Source: Psettodes erumei
Lineage: Eukaryota > Chordata > Actinopteri > Pleuronectiformes > Psettodidae
Direction: 5' to 3'
Length of the DNA stretch: 64,000 nt
Assembly: GCA_016785225.1 (NCBI GenBank)
Contig: JAFBJZ010000377.1
Span: 186,001 to 250,000, forward strand
The notes below the pieces were generated by a model, which did no database searches, was not told the DNA's origin, and worked only from the letters and a program-made list of their open reading frames with translations. This document shows, in pieces, positions 36,837 to 47,699 of this stretch. Made by a program: the position numbers and the translations under genes. Each line of letters begins with the position of its first letter. The stretch's first letter is position 1.

Positions 36837-39050
36837 AGACTGAAGCCCCCGTCTGCGGGGAGGACAGAGGGGGAAAGTCCTGGACTGGCACAGCCAAGGT
36901 GCGGAGGACAAACCTCATCTATTCAGCGGAGTATATGTATCTAAATATCGATTTTACAAGTGGAGGAATATTTGCTCGAGTGCCACAGTTCAGCAGAGTT
37001 ACTTGGAAATAAAGTAAAGTAATGTGCGGGTACGACGCTCGTACTTTACTTGAGTATTACTTGAGTATTTCCATTCTATAAGTGTCTTACAACCGGCGTT
37101 ACCCGTTATTGTTCAGATTACATGTTAGATCCAAGATCCATGATAGATCCATGTTAGTTTCAAACAATAAAAAGGCACGTTAGGCATCCCTCTGATATAA
37201 GAACACACTAACACCACTAACACACAATTCTTCTCCTTTTTCTACTTAACTACATTTAACTACTGACTTGTAATGGGATATTTTTACATGGTGGTATTGA
37301 TCCTTTTACCAAAGAAATAGACCTGGATCTGTTTTTGATTAAATGATTAAATGTCCAACAATAGGCTACACGTACCCACGATGTAATTATAATGTGCTGA
37401 TAATGCTTCATGACGTCACGGAACTTTAAATTTTACAGTTATTTGTTGACTATCTATTTAATATACTTTTCAAAAACAAGTATTTGAGTGTTTGTCTTCT
37501 GTGCCCTTTTCTGTGGCTTATGACAAAAAGTCTTCTGTGATTTATGAAGTCTTGACAGGCTTTATCATCACTATAACTATACTTTTTTAAAAGGAAGTAA
37601 ATTGTTTATTATTATTATGATTAATTTCAATACATTCGCCAAGCCCTACTGCTAAAGTCAAACTCAAATCATTATTTTGTACTTTTGTGACTTCCCATTA
37701 AACTTGGGTGTCCTGTGCTGCACTTTCACCAGTGCACAGCACCGCCTAGTGACAGAAATAATGCAGTACAGTAATATGTATGTGGACAGAGAGATCGTGC
37801 ACGTTTTAGGCTTTAACAGGTCATTGGCTTAACAAGGGGAATAACAACACACACACACTGTTTATAGGGCAAAGCCAGTGAGTGACCTAGTTAATGTGGA
37901 CAGTACTATTCACTGTACTTGATTGTACATCAGTACTATAAAAGAAGTACCAGCTGTAAGAGACTGAGATGCTTTGTGTCTGATTTGTGTGTGAAGATCC
38001 TTGTGTAGGTTCATGATGCCCTGCAAGTCAGTTTCATTCATAATTGTTGATATTTGTTCATAATAAGAGATGAATGTGAGAATTACAATGTGGTATGTGA
38101 CAGTAGTATGCAATGATAAACATAATGTACCTTTGTGCTTAGAGCTTAGTAGTGCACTGCAGGTATCATGTGGCGATCATGCTAAATATTCTGGACTGTG
38201 ATTTACAGTTGTTGTTATGGGAGCTCAGCTCAGCAATGTGTTTACTTACCTAATTACCATTCTTTTTGTTTTGTACGCCTCACACACACATATAGAGTTT
38301 CACTGAAGTTTGAGGGAAGTTGAGATGACATGTTTACTGGACGGAGTGACTGTGTGGTCTTGCCTGGAACTCATGCTGTCACCACTGTGAATCTGATTGG
38401 CTGGAGTAAAGTTTAAATGTGATGTTTTTACTGTGACCTCGCCTACTACTACAGTCCTACACTCCTTCACCTCCTCCACACACAGTGGGAGGTGTCAGCT
38501 TCTTTTAAACAGTATGTTAACAGTATAAACCTGTGCAGCCCACCATGCTCTTTGTATGTGGATAAGTAACAATCAACTAAGTAACATGTGATAGTCTGTG
38601 TTTTTGTCATTTTATTTTAATTTGCACAAAAATAGAAAATAAGCAATGTAGTTAAAACCCAAACAAGCAGAATGTGCAGGTGAGATTCACAAGGAATTCT
38701 TACCTCAGCACACATTTTGAGCAAATATAAAAGTCATGTGATCCATGGCCGTAAACAAAAACAAAACAGACATATAGAAACAAAGTTCAGAACCATAAAT
38801 TAAGCAAAACACATCAAATACATTAATGTTGTGTGTGTGTCTTTGTGAGCAAGTATGGACATGCACAAGCATGTACGCACACACAAAAACTCACTACTAT
38901 TCAGTCTTCTGATGAACCAAGCTTTGAATTTTACTGATGAAACCAAAATACTTGGACATTTTACTGTAAACTATGTATGTACTCTTTCATACTTGTGCAT
39001 GGGACCCAGGTAAATGGGTTATTTCCAGAGAGAGAGAGAGATATTCTTTC

Positions 39051-39069
39051 TATCTATCTATCTATCTAT
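39051..39069. repeat. (TCTA)n microsatellite
   Basis: About five tandem TCTA units, preceded by a short (GA)n run at 39029-39040. Confidence 0.9.
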
Positions 39070-39922
39070 TGAGGGACAGGGGTGTCCAATCAGTGAACCC
39101 AGGTAGATGAGTAGTAGAGCTGCTGGTGTGTGCAGGTGAGGGGAGATTTGGAGTGAAATGCTGGATCATGTTGGATCATAATTTGGGCGAAGCTGGTGTC
39201 CTGACTGGTCCTGATGGTATATGCTCTGTAGCCTCATGTTTAAGAGATAAGCCATAAAGAATGACTTTGTTTTAATGTAGGCCCAGAGGCCCAGATCACT
39301 AATGATGATTTATTCCTTTAGATAAATTCAGCCTCACTCTCCCCCTGTTGAGCTCCAGTAAACAGCCTGCCAGCTTTGAAATGGTTCCTTTTAATCAGGG
39401 CCCAGGTTAGCGTACAGGTAATTAAACTAGTACAATGATGTAGGTGGGTTTTTCCATCATTTTAATGATCATTCACAATGGTTTTCTGTTTGCAGACCTC
39501 ATCCAGCAGAATGCTGCTCTGACGGAGCCAATCCACTTATGTGGTTTTGTAAGAGCCAGTCCCCCTGGGTTGTTGGGTGTGAGGCTCCCATTCAGTTGAA
39601 GGGGATCTATTGCTAGACTTTGTGTTTTCTTATCCATGACTGTAATATATTTGATACCTAACTGTATATCAAGTTAAGTTGTGAAGCTGAGCCAACTGAG
39701 ATTGTTTTGCCTTTTGTTTTTAGGGATATAGGTAGTAAGAGGAACCACGGGAGGACGTGTTGTTGCATGTCATGTGGTAGGGTTGGTAGCGGTGGTCATG
39801 GGTGCTTTACATTTGTCTCTCCTTGCAGTCTTAGTTGTAGTACAAACTGTGATGGTGATAGTACTGACATCATGTGGCGGTATTCCTGGTGATCGAAACT
39901 AGGATCTCCCCACAGTAACTGT

Positions 39923-40069
39923 CTGTGCTTCTGTGAGGGCCTGAATGCTAAGAGACAGACCTGAAGAGACATTTTGGTGGACATCTGCGCTCTCTGAGCA
40001 CTGTCGAGTTGACAAAATGCTGCCCATGAGTCCCGGCTGCATAAGAGAAGTGTCTCATAAGGGTACACA
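39923..40069 (+). repeat. Partial copy of the local repeat family (copy C)
   Basis: It matches 44353-44483 almost base for base (TGTGCTTCTGTGAGGGCCTG through GACAAAATGCTGCCCATGAG) but has a 16-bp extra segment after CATAAG. An AATAAA lies about 50 bp further on. The nature of the element is unknown. Confidence 0.75.
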
Positions 40070-40424
40070 GTAACTCTGCCTATTTATTCTGTTATAAGTT
40101 GTTGGTTTATTTATCCTTGAATAAAATCTTGGAGTTTAGAATGGATTTGCTCTTCTTTCCCAGGCCCTTTTGGGATGAACCATTTTATATTAGATAAACA
40201 TTTAATGTTGAACCGAATGCACATGTCCCTCTTTCCTTTAACCAATAATATTGTATTGTGCCAGCATCAATCCATAAGCCACACTTATGGACCCTGTCAC
40301 AATCAGGGTCCATAAGTCCCTGAAGAGCTGCACACAGACCATGTGTATGAACCAGGTTAACTAATATACATCTTTTAAATGTCATTTTTAAAAACTGTTT
40401 TTCTTTTAGTTTTGTAATTTTAAT

Positions 40425-40426
<2 letters not shown>

Positions 40427-40455
<29 letters not shown>
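40427..40455. repeat. (AAT)n microsatellite
   Basis: About nine tandem TAA units. Confidence 0.9.
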
Positions 40456-40576
40456 TTATGTGCACCTGTACCATGTCAGTACAGCATCAAATAGAACAAA
40501 GCCTCACTCATGTTCTTGACCAATCAGAGCACAGTATCATGAAGGTTGTTTTTTTTATTCATTCATTCAATGAGTT

Positions 40577-40582
40577 TTTATT
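40577..40582 (-). terminator. Candidate polyadenylation signal of the minus-strand fish connexin
   Basis: AATAAA on the minus strand about 190 nt past the stop at 40773. A second AATAAA lies at 40554-40559. Confidence 0.4.
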
Positions 40583-40772
40583 CAGTCTTTCTTTCAACTG
40601 AACATGAACAAAAAATAGCAAAGGCTGTTTGGAAACATTAACATTATTATCCTGTTAACACTGTTACACAATGAAGCTGCTGACCCTATGAGAAGAAGTA
40701 CATGTTGAGGAGTAACATACACAGAAGAATAACAAGATCAAAGGTGTAAATGTGAGGTGTACAGATCACATG

Positions 40773-41645
40773 TCAGGTGTCCTTTTCTTTACCAATGGAG
40801 TCAATGTGTTTGTCATCATTGCAGTGGCCTATCAGGCCCTGAGCAGACATAGGCAACAGTGGGAAGCCTCCATAATGGCTGCTCATGCCACCCCAGGGTT
40901 GGTTGGATGGGTACTCCTGTGAACTGAGCACGTGCCCCCCAGCTACCATCTTTTTCTTGGTGTCTCTCCTCTTGTTACAGAGTAGGTAGATTACCTCAAG
41001 GATGTTCAGGAGCACCGAAATGCCTGAGACTACAAGCATGAAGATGATGAAGATGGTCTTCTCTGTGGGGCGAGAGATGTAACACAGGGAGCCGCTGAAG
41101 CGCGCACAAGGTGGAGACATATTACAGTGGAAGTAGGGGACCATGAACACAGAGCCAAAGATGTAGAACTGGCCCACGCTGAATACCACCTCCAGGAGGA
41201 TCTTGACCACCAGCTGAGTCATGTAAGTGCAAAAGAGGATGCCTTTTATCTTCACCTTCCCTCGGTCATCTGTATACTTGGGTTTCTTCAGTACTCTTCC
41301 ATCAGGGTTGTCCTGTAGCTGTGCCATCAACCTCTTCTCTTTGTGGATGATGTGGACAGCGTGACCCAGGTACACCAGGGTGGGTGTTGACACAAAAGTG
41401 ATCTGCAGGACCCAGTAATGAATGTAGGATATCGGAAACATCCAGTTGTAGCATGTATGTACGCATCCTGGCTCTTGGGAGTCGCAGTAGAACTCTGTCA
41501 CTTCGTCCGCCCAGACTTTGTCCGCAGCAGCACCCAGGATGAAGATCCTGAACAGGAAGAGGACGGTCATCCAAATCTTGCCCACCACAGTTGAGTGAGA
41601 CTGGACCTTGTCTAGCAGCGAGGACAGGTAAGACCAGTCGCCCAT
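40773..41645 (-). CDS. Fish-type alpha connexin (Cx32-class size) with altered loop-2 cysteine spacing
   Basis: A 290-residue connexin starting MGDWSYLSSLLDKVQSHSTV. The open frame extends 28 codons upstream through a splice acceptor, so MGDW is the start. Membrane segments lie near 20-41, 76-97, 134-160 and 197-222. Loop 1 is canonical (C54/C61/C65). Loop 2 has C174, C180 and C188, spaced C-x5-C-x7-C where connexins normally have C-x4-C-x5-C. Docking residues also differ: CYNWMFPISYIHYWVLQ against the usual CYDxxFPISHxRFWVLQ. SRPTEKTIFIIFMLVVS is conserved. The tail is about 68 residues, with no strong PDZ motif. It resembles the fish-specific ovarian connexin group (croaker Cx32.2/Cx32.7-like) and sits next to gja1 on the same strand, as after tandem duplication. 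The exact ortholog name is uncertain. Confidence 0.93.
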   Translation of the reverse strand: MGDWSYLSSLLDKVQSHSTVVGKIWMTVLFLFRIFILGAAADKVWADEVTEFYCDSQEPGCVHTCYNWMFPISYIHYWVLQITFVSTPTLVYLGHAVHIIHKEKRLMAQLQDNPDGRVLKKPKYTDDRGKVKIKGILFCTYMTQLVVKILLEVVFSVGQFYIFGSVFMVPYFHCNMSPPCARFSGSLCYISRPTEKTIFIIFMLVVSGISVLLNILEVIYLLCNKRRDTKKKMVAGGHVLSSQEYPSNQPWGGMSSHYGGFPLLPMSAQGLIGHCNDDKHIDSIGKEKDT

Positions 41646-41660
41646 GGCTGGAAAGTAACG

Positions 41661-42579
41661 TCTGGAGTGAAGGAGAGACACAAACTTAAATTTGTGGGTT
41701 GAATAATACAAAAAACTAACTGACATCATTCATCATCAAGAGCATTGGTCGATTTGTTCTTTTATTTATCCACTCATCTACAATTCCTCATAAGAAAAAC
41801 ATTTTAAAGAAATGTCTGTGTAAAACAATATACAAACTTGTTTCTTCTGTCAGAATTTGGGTCTGCATGAAAGCTTAGACCTTCTAACATTCATAAAGCC
41901 TTGAAATGTGCTTATTTACCTGTATCCAGCCATAATTATCAAACCTTTAAGAGTAATAAGAATTCACTAAAGAGCCAATCTACCCAAATTCCTAAGACAA
42001 GAAGACCAACAAGGAAAGACAGCAAGAACACCTACATCTCAGTAAATAACGCTCTTTGCTTACAATGTAGATTGAAGGGCTCAGTAGAAATACGGTGGCC
42101 TGATACCCACTGCAGGGTTTACTGATGAGTCAAACCATGAGCCAAATCATCTTATATAAAAGCTACATGGATATGCCCTACACCAGCCATATACAATCCT
42201 TACATTTCCTTAGTGATATGTCATCTGTTCAAGAGACCAACAGGAAAATACAGTAAATCTGCTGCTGATGGATGAGGAAGACAAAAACTGCAGTGTGCGC
42301 ATGCATACTGTCGTTTCCATATGTGCAGTGGAGACGCATCTGTAGGTAAGAGACAAGAACGCAGCAGCCACACCTGCAGAACAGCCTGTTGTAAGGCCCA
42401 TGTGTCTCAAAGCCCTGGCCTAATGAGTACAACATCATTTACAGACACTCAAGGTTTGCTACAACTTCCATATAGTAGTAGTAGTGAGTTGTCTTGTGAA
42501 GTACAGTGAAGTACATCCTGTGACACAATAATACAAGTGTTTTCTTTCAAGGTTGCAGAAACATAAAAAAATACTTGCC
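41661..42579 (-). other. 5' UTR intron of the minus-strand fish connexin, GC-AG type
   Basis: The acceptor CTTCACTCCAG ends at 41662, leaving 16 nt before the ATG, the same spacing as in gja1. The best donor is GACAG|GCAAGT, with intron bases GC at 42578-42577; apart from C for T it matches the donor consensus perfectly. The intron would be 917 bp. Without a transcript the donor is a prediction. Confidence 0.55.
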
Positions 42580-42685
42580 TGTCAGGCTTCAGATATTAGA
42601 ACTTCTTTGGCGTGAGCCCATCACAGAGGAGCCAGAGGGTAGTTAATGAAAGCCAGGGTCCTCCAAACAGGACGAGACTTAAATA
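42579..42685 (-). promoter_or_regulatory. Predicted first exon and TATA-like promoter of the minus-strand fish connexin
   Basis: A TATTTAAG element on the minus strand (42678-42685) lies about 100 bp above the GC donor. This matches the layout of gja1 and the plus-strand connexin: TATA, a short non-coding exon, then the donor. The start site is expected near 42650. Confidence 0.5.
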
Positions 42686-42689
42686 CTGT

Positions 42690-44350
42690 CCAGGCCTGTG
42701 GGTTTGGTCTAAGTGACTCTGAATCTGACGCTTGCAGCTTCTCCTTCTTCTTCTTTCACTCACTCAGTCTTGTGATTTTTTTGATGACAGTGCAGAGATA
42801 TTTCATCACCCTTGGTTCCTGTAGAGGAAGCTTCAGATACCCTTGGCTCTACATTTTCTATCAGTAACTCATAAATCATGTTTTACCTCCCACTGTTGAA
42901 AACAGAGGAGTCACGCATGTCTCACCTAGGCTGTATGATGGACACACCCTGTTTATGTGATATGTCAGCATTTGCAGAATTGTGTCGAAAAGGTCTAAAA
43001 GTGATGTTAATTACGAGAAGAGGTTATCTGAGGTTCAAAATCATACTTTAAAGAAAAATCATAGATTTTTATTGTGTGAATTGTTTTACAATCAGGCCAA
43101 GTGAAATTCTATTTATATGGCCCAAATATTGCAAATCACAACTTTGACAAAGGGGTGTTAACAATCTGTCCTAAGACCCTCCAATCAGAAAGGGGAAAAC
43201 TACCCCAGCAAAATGTAGGAAACCTCTGTGGAAATAGAAGTTGTGCATCCAGAATAAAAGGACATAGTAGATATACAGTGTTGAGATTAATGAATAAAAT
43301 GATCTGAGAAGAAATCCACATACAAGACCTCCTCTTCAACACAAGACGCTAAAATGGGAAGTGAAAACAAATGTAATCTTGACAAGACTTTCTGGACTGA
43401 GTTCAACTGTCAGCAGAAAGAAAAGGCATCATTTCGTATGCTAGGTGGATGTCATCGTCTGGACGTGCAAAGGGGAGGGTGAGGTAAACCCCCCTCCGCA
43501 AGAAACAACGTGATACTGGATCAAACCAGTGTTGATGACGTGCCTGACACTTTGTCTGAAATTAGGAGCAGGACATGTTTAATCAGTTATATTGTTTATG
43601 AAACACTATTCTTTATTGTATTTGTGTGTTTTTATGACATAGTATACCAGACATTTTTCACGTTTTAATGAAATACTATACTATAGCAGGGTATTTTTAG
43701 TTTATATCATATTCAGTGTCCCTGTCAACCTGACAGGATTTTATGAAATCTATTCTTTGAATGTCATATAACAAAAAATAAGTGCTGGAGATATTAGTGA
43801 TATTCACAACACATGCATTTATATCTTAGACATATATATGTTAAATTAACTGAAAATGACCCGACTTTTTCATATGTTGTTGATTTATGAACATAGATTA
43901 TTCATTTTTTTTCAAACAATGAACGAATGAATTTATATTTTTAAACCAAAAAAACTCTATGACTTCATTCAAGCTAACAATCCATGTCCTAAACGAATGT
44001 GACATTAAGTAGTTAATGGTTTCTAAATGTCTGTGTCACCAAACCATCTTATAAATTCCTATTTTAAGGTGACAACATTTAACATTTATCTTATCAGATT
44101 AGTGCCTGTTTCAGTTTTCCTTCAGGTTATAGACTCATGTTGATGTGTGGTCTAAGCCATCAGACGTGCAAAAAAGTACTCCACTGGGGATGACTAGAGT
44201 CTCACGAGAATGAGGACAGAACAGCTGAAGAAGCGCTCTTCAATAATGTTTTAGAAAAATGTAGTGAGTTAAGTGACTGAAATGCCATTTGATTCAGAAA
44301 ACAGCCCACGTTAGGCATTTGTCTATAGAAAAACTACAGCTGCAGAAATC
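42690..44350. other. Intergenic region upstream of both fish connexins
   Basis: No exon or long repeat is seen. It is the shared upstream region of the two divergently transcribed fish connexins and so a plausible regulatory interval. Confidence 0.45.
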
Positions 44351-44404
44351 CGCTGTGCTTCTGTGAGGGCCTGAATGCTAAGAGACAGACCTGAAGAGAC
44401 ATCT

Positions 44405-44976
44405 TGGTGGACGTCTGTGCTGTCTGAGCACTGTCGAGTTGACAAAATGCTGCCCATGAGTCCCGGCTGCATAAGGGTACACAAGAAAAAGTCCCAGTAC
44501 TGAAAAGACAAAAATGTCAATGTTCTTGTATTGCCATCCCAGTGCGTACCAGCCCACTTCAAGCACTGTATTATACCGACATTTTTTGGCATTTTTCAGC
44601 CATTTATACTACCAAGTGTTCGTGAAACACTTTTCTTTGATAGCATCCAGCTTTTCACAGCAGACAAGCAGGCCTCTCATTACCCACCTTCTGCAGGGCT
44701 GCTATTAGACGTGCTCTGGTGGCCTTCACACACAGCAGTGTGGCTGTACGATCTAAATTAGCTTCACGAGTTTGTTTTGAGGGATTTTACTTCACTATCA
44801 CCATGGGGATGACAGTGAGTGTGATTCACATGCACAAGAAATCCAGCAAGGGAGGGAGGGAGGCAGACCTGGCTATCAGTCACTGTCTGGAGTTCAGATG
44901 TTCAGATTATACATCATATTCCATATTTCTAACAAAATGAAGCTGATAATTGATGCATGTAATGTAACTCATACAA
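44405..44976 (+). repeat. Local inverted repeat, arm A
   Basis: This 572-bp arm matches the reverse complement of 49558-50133 through nearly its whole length with scattered substitutions, from TGGTGGACGTCTGTGCTGTC to TGATGCATGTAATGTAACTC. Homology to a third copy (39923-40069) extends the family leftward to 44353. Both strands hold only short open frames; the best (minus strand) reads LGLFLVYPYAAGTHGQHFVN and resembles nothing I know. Confidence 0.85.
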
Positions 44977-45097
44977 CTTTTGTTAGCTGGCGGAGACAGT
45001 GAATGTCAAAAGAGAAACCCCAAAGCTATACTGAGATACTTTTGTCTCTATCCCCAAGTTTAGTTTTCACTGGTGGTATAGGATGTACAGGTTGTAC

Positions 45098-45319
45098 AGG
45101 TGGTACAGTGGTGCAGTGGTTTGCACTTTTGCCTCACAGCAAGAAGGTGCCTGGTTCTGGTGGGTTCTTCTCTTCTCTGTTACTGTGAGTGTGAATGGTT
45201 TTGTGTCTCAATGTTTGTTACAGGCGACTGGTGACCTTTCCAGGGTGTGTCCCACCCTCCAGCACCCCCATGACCCTGAAAGGATGAGCGGTATAGTATG
45301 GATGGATGGATGGATGGAT
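45098..45319 (+). mobile_element. SINE-like dispersed repeat with GGATGG tail
   Basis: The head GGTGGTACAGTGGTGCAGTG followed by GCCTCACAGCAAGAAGG, the middle GACTGGTGACCTTTCCAGGG and CCAGCACCCCCATGACCCTG, and the (GATG)n tail match a very common fish interspersed repeat (recalled consensus). The GCACGGTGGTGCAGTGGTTAG-type head is tRNA-like. Confidence 0.7.
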
Positions 45320-45848
45320 CTCTCTACCCACAGCGTCTTTGTGTGAATGCAACTAGTATAAGCTGATACGGTATATCACTGTAAGACTTGTAGCCATCAT
45401 AAAAAAATGACTTGCTGATGGTCTGCAGTCATGTCCTGATGGACCTGCTGAGCTCTCATTGGTCCCACTCTCTGAGAAGTGTGTAGTGTTTCTTTACAAA
45501 TGCTTTACAATTACCCTTCCTGCATGAAGAAATCAGTGTCAGCTAATATGAGCCAGTTGACAAACAGCCTTTCTGCCCCTGTGACATCTCAAGCAACTTG
45601 AACGTTGGCACGTAGCTAAAGGTCCATGAGAAAACAGATCTGGAGGAGTGCAGCTTATTCATCCTTGATGGACCGGAATGAACTGGTGTGGTTTCTCTTA
45701 TTGTCAGCAGTGGGTAGCTTTCACTTCCGACAACTGTCCATTTCAACAGAAAGGAGTGACAAACAGTCATGTCGTCATCGTGGGAGGGTGGGCGGGCAGT
45801 ACAGTTGAATCTGGGAGGACCCTCCTGGTTCTGCAGTCATCAGCGTGA

Positions 45849-45921
45849 ATTATAAGAGCGAAGTTAGAGAAGCCCAGTCGCAGTAAAGGACTGACTGAAC
45901 AAGGCGGTGGTCATCACTGAG
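45849..45921 (+). promoter_or_regulatory. Predicted TATA box and first exon of the plus-strand fish connexin
   Basis: ATTATAAGA at 45849-45857 is a TATA-like element, and a donor ACTGAG|GTAGGA lies at 45921/45922. This would give a non-coding exon of about 40 nt (about 45880-45921) and a 499-bp intron ending at the acceptor TTTTCTCTCTCGCAG (46420). Confidence 0.55.
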
Positions 45922-46428
45922 GTAGGACCAGTTATTGGTGTGTGAAGAGTTAACATTGTACAAACAATAACAGAATCACTCGTTAATTGCTTAAAATGTG
46001 TAAATCAGCCTTCAGGAACTGAAGTTTGATCAATGAGCAGAATGTTTTAAAAAGGTTAATATGCTTTTTACAGGAGCTGCTGTGCTGGTTTACATATAAA
46101 TTCAAATACTGATATCTGAAATCTATCAAATTTATTACCTGGCACAAAAATCTGGTCTCAAAAATCCAGTCACACTGCAACTGGTGTCAGTCATTTAAAA
46201 GTCTAAGCTGTGTGGCATTATGGAAATACATTTATATACAAATGCACTGATGATGTTTCACACAATAATGTTTCTTTTTTCCTTTAGGCAGTCAGGCTCC
46301 ATCGTGTGTTTGACTGACTTTCACTTGCAGTCTCTAGTTGACTGACTTTGGTGTAAGGGTGCCATACTGACAAGAAATCAGGCCAAACTGTGAATTCAAT
46401 CAATGTTTTCTCTCTCGCAGGCTTCATC

Positions 46429-47181
46429 ATGGGGGAGTGGTCCTTCCTGTCTGATCTGTTGGACAAGGTGCAGTCCCACTCCACTGTCTTTGGGAAGGTG
46501 TGGATGTGCATCCTTTTCCTCTTCAGGATCTTCATCCTGGCTGCTGGCATAGATAAAATATGGGGAGACGAACACGCAAACATGAACTGCAACACCAAAA
46601 GCCCTGGCTGCAAGAACGCTTGCTACGATCGCTCCTTCCCCATGTCTCACACACGCTTCTGGGTCCTGCAGATCCTGATCGTCTCCACACCGACACTCAT
46701 CTATCTGGGCCACGTCCTGCTGGTGATTCGCAGAGAAAACAAGCTGAGGAGACGCCTGGAGCATAAACTGGACAAGAAAGGCATGATTAAAGTTCCAAAG
46801 TATTCAGATGAGCATGGCAAAGTGGAGCTGAAGGGTGCCCTGCTGGTCAGCTACATGATCCAGCTGTTCTTGAAGATTCTGCTTGAAGTGTCATTTATTG
46901 TAGGCCAATACTACCTCTACGGCTTCATATTCATGCCTATTAAGATTTCATACCCCCACTATCCCTGTCCCTCACCAGTGGACTGCTTTATCAGCCGTCC
47001 CACAGAGAAAAGCATTTTTATTGTCTTTATGTTGACCATGGCTGTCTTCTCCGTGATCCTTAACATTGTGGAGGTGTTCCACCTGATCATCTCAAAGATG
47101 AGGGAGAAGAAGAGGAGGAGCAGCGACTCATTTCCCTTGGAGAATTACAGCAACAAGCCCAACCAAGCCACACTTTGTTGA
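46429..47181 (+). CDS. Fish-type alpha connexin lacking the first loop-2 cysteine
   Basis: A 250-residue (about 29 kDa) connexin starting MGEWSFLSDLLDKVQSHSTV, 8 nt after a strong acceptor; upstream in-frame codons are intronic. Membrane segments lie near 20-41, 76-97, 133-160 and 195-221. Loop 1 is canonical (C54/C61/C65), followed by CYDRSFPMSHTRFWVLQ. In loop 2 the reading is ISYPHYPCPSPVDCFISRP: C180 and C186 are present, but the expected first Cys is Tyr175 (TAC, one transition from TGC) and the segment is one residue longer than in Cx43. All else in the family signature is intact and the frame is open, so it looks like a functional but altered gene. The tail is short (about 29 residues) and ends NQATLC. 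It is transcribed away from the minus-strand fish connexin. It belongs to the fish Cx32.2/Cx28-like group; the exact ortholog is uncertain. Confidence 0.93.
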   Translation: MGEWSFLSDLLDKVQSHSTVFGKVWMCILFLFRIFILAAGIDKIWGDEHANMNCNTKSPGCKNACYDRSFPMSHTRFWVLQILIVSTPTLIYLGHVLLVIRRENKLRRRLEHKLDKKGMIKVPKYSDEHGKVELKGALLVSYMIQLFLKILLEVSFIVGQYYLYGFIFMPIKISYPHYPCPSPVDCFISRPTEKSIFIVFMLTMAVFSVILNIVEVFHLIISKMREKKRRSSDSFPLENYSNKPNQATLC

Positions 47182-47666
47182 AGTACTGTGAACAGAGATG
47201 TTCAGCTGCAGTAGGCCAAGGACCTTGCTTCTCGCTTTACTCAAGATTGTTAGACACAAGTACCCAGACAAGTCAGGTCTAGTTTGAAATTGTTAGCATA
47301 CTACATGCACCTTGTGTATCTACAGTAATACATTTTATATTTTACTTGTATCCAATTTAAACGAGAGGTTGATGTGAACCATTATCTTATCCAACCAATT
47401 ACTGAACAATGTGGAGTCTCCTGAGGAATCTTATATGAGCTTATATACAGACAGTGGTCTGTTTTTCCAATGTACATAAATGTTGTCTTTAATGAAGCAT
47501 AGTTATGACCTGATAAGCATACTGATTTCTTATAGCTGTTTTTTTTAAACTGAGTGTGGCAAACACATTTTATTTGTCTCAGTAAGGATGGGATTCATGG
47601 GTGAAGACTTTTCTTTATTCTATTGCTGTACAGTGGCATATTTCTCCTTCAAGGATGTAACTCACC

Positions 47667-47686
47667 ATTAAATATTGTACATTAAA
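47667..47686 (+). terminator. Candidate polyadenylation signals of the plus-strand connexin
   Basis: Two ATTAAA hexamers (47667-47672 and 47681-47686) lie about 0.5 kb past the stop codon. No AATAAA occurs earlier in the 3' region. Confidence 0.4.
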
Positions 47687-47699
47687 TGTAAAAAAGTGG

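Larger units (their letters stand above)
36840..40545. other. Intergenic region between gja1 and the next connexin
   Basis: No exon is supported. It includes upstream gja1 sequence, a (TCTA)n run at 39051-39069, a partial copy of the local repeat (39923-40069) and an (AAT)n run at 40427-40455. Confidence 0.5.

Noticed and set aside
41646..41729. 28-codon N-terminal extension of the minus-strand connexin
   Set aside because: It crosses the predicted acceptor, and connexins begin MGDW or similar.
45098..45319. Possible tRNA gene from the tRNA-like repeat head
   Set aside because: The head only resembles a tRNA-derived SINE; a full cloverleaf with a good T-arm could not be drawn.
46390..46428. 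In-frame extension upstream of the plus-strand connexin ATG
   Set aside because: It begins at a non-ATG codon and runs through a splice acceptor (CTCTCTCGCAG at 46420). The family start MGEW is the real one.
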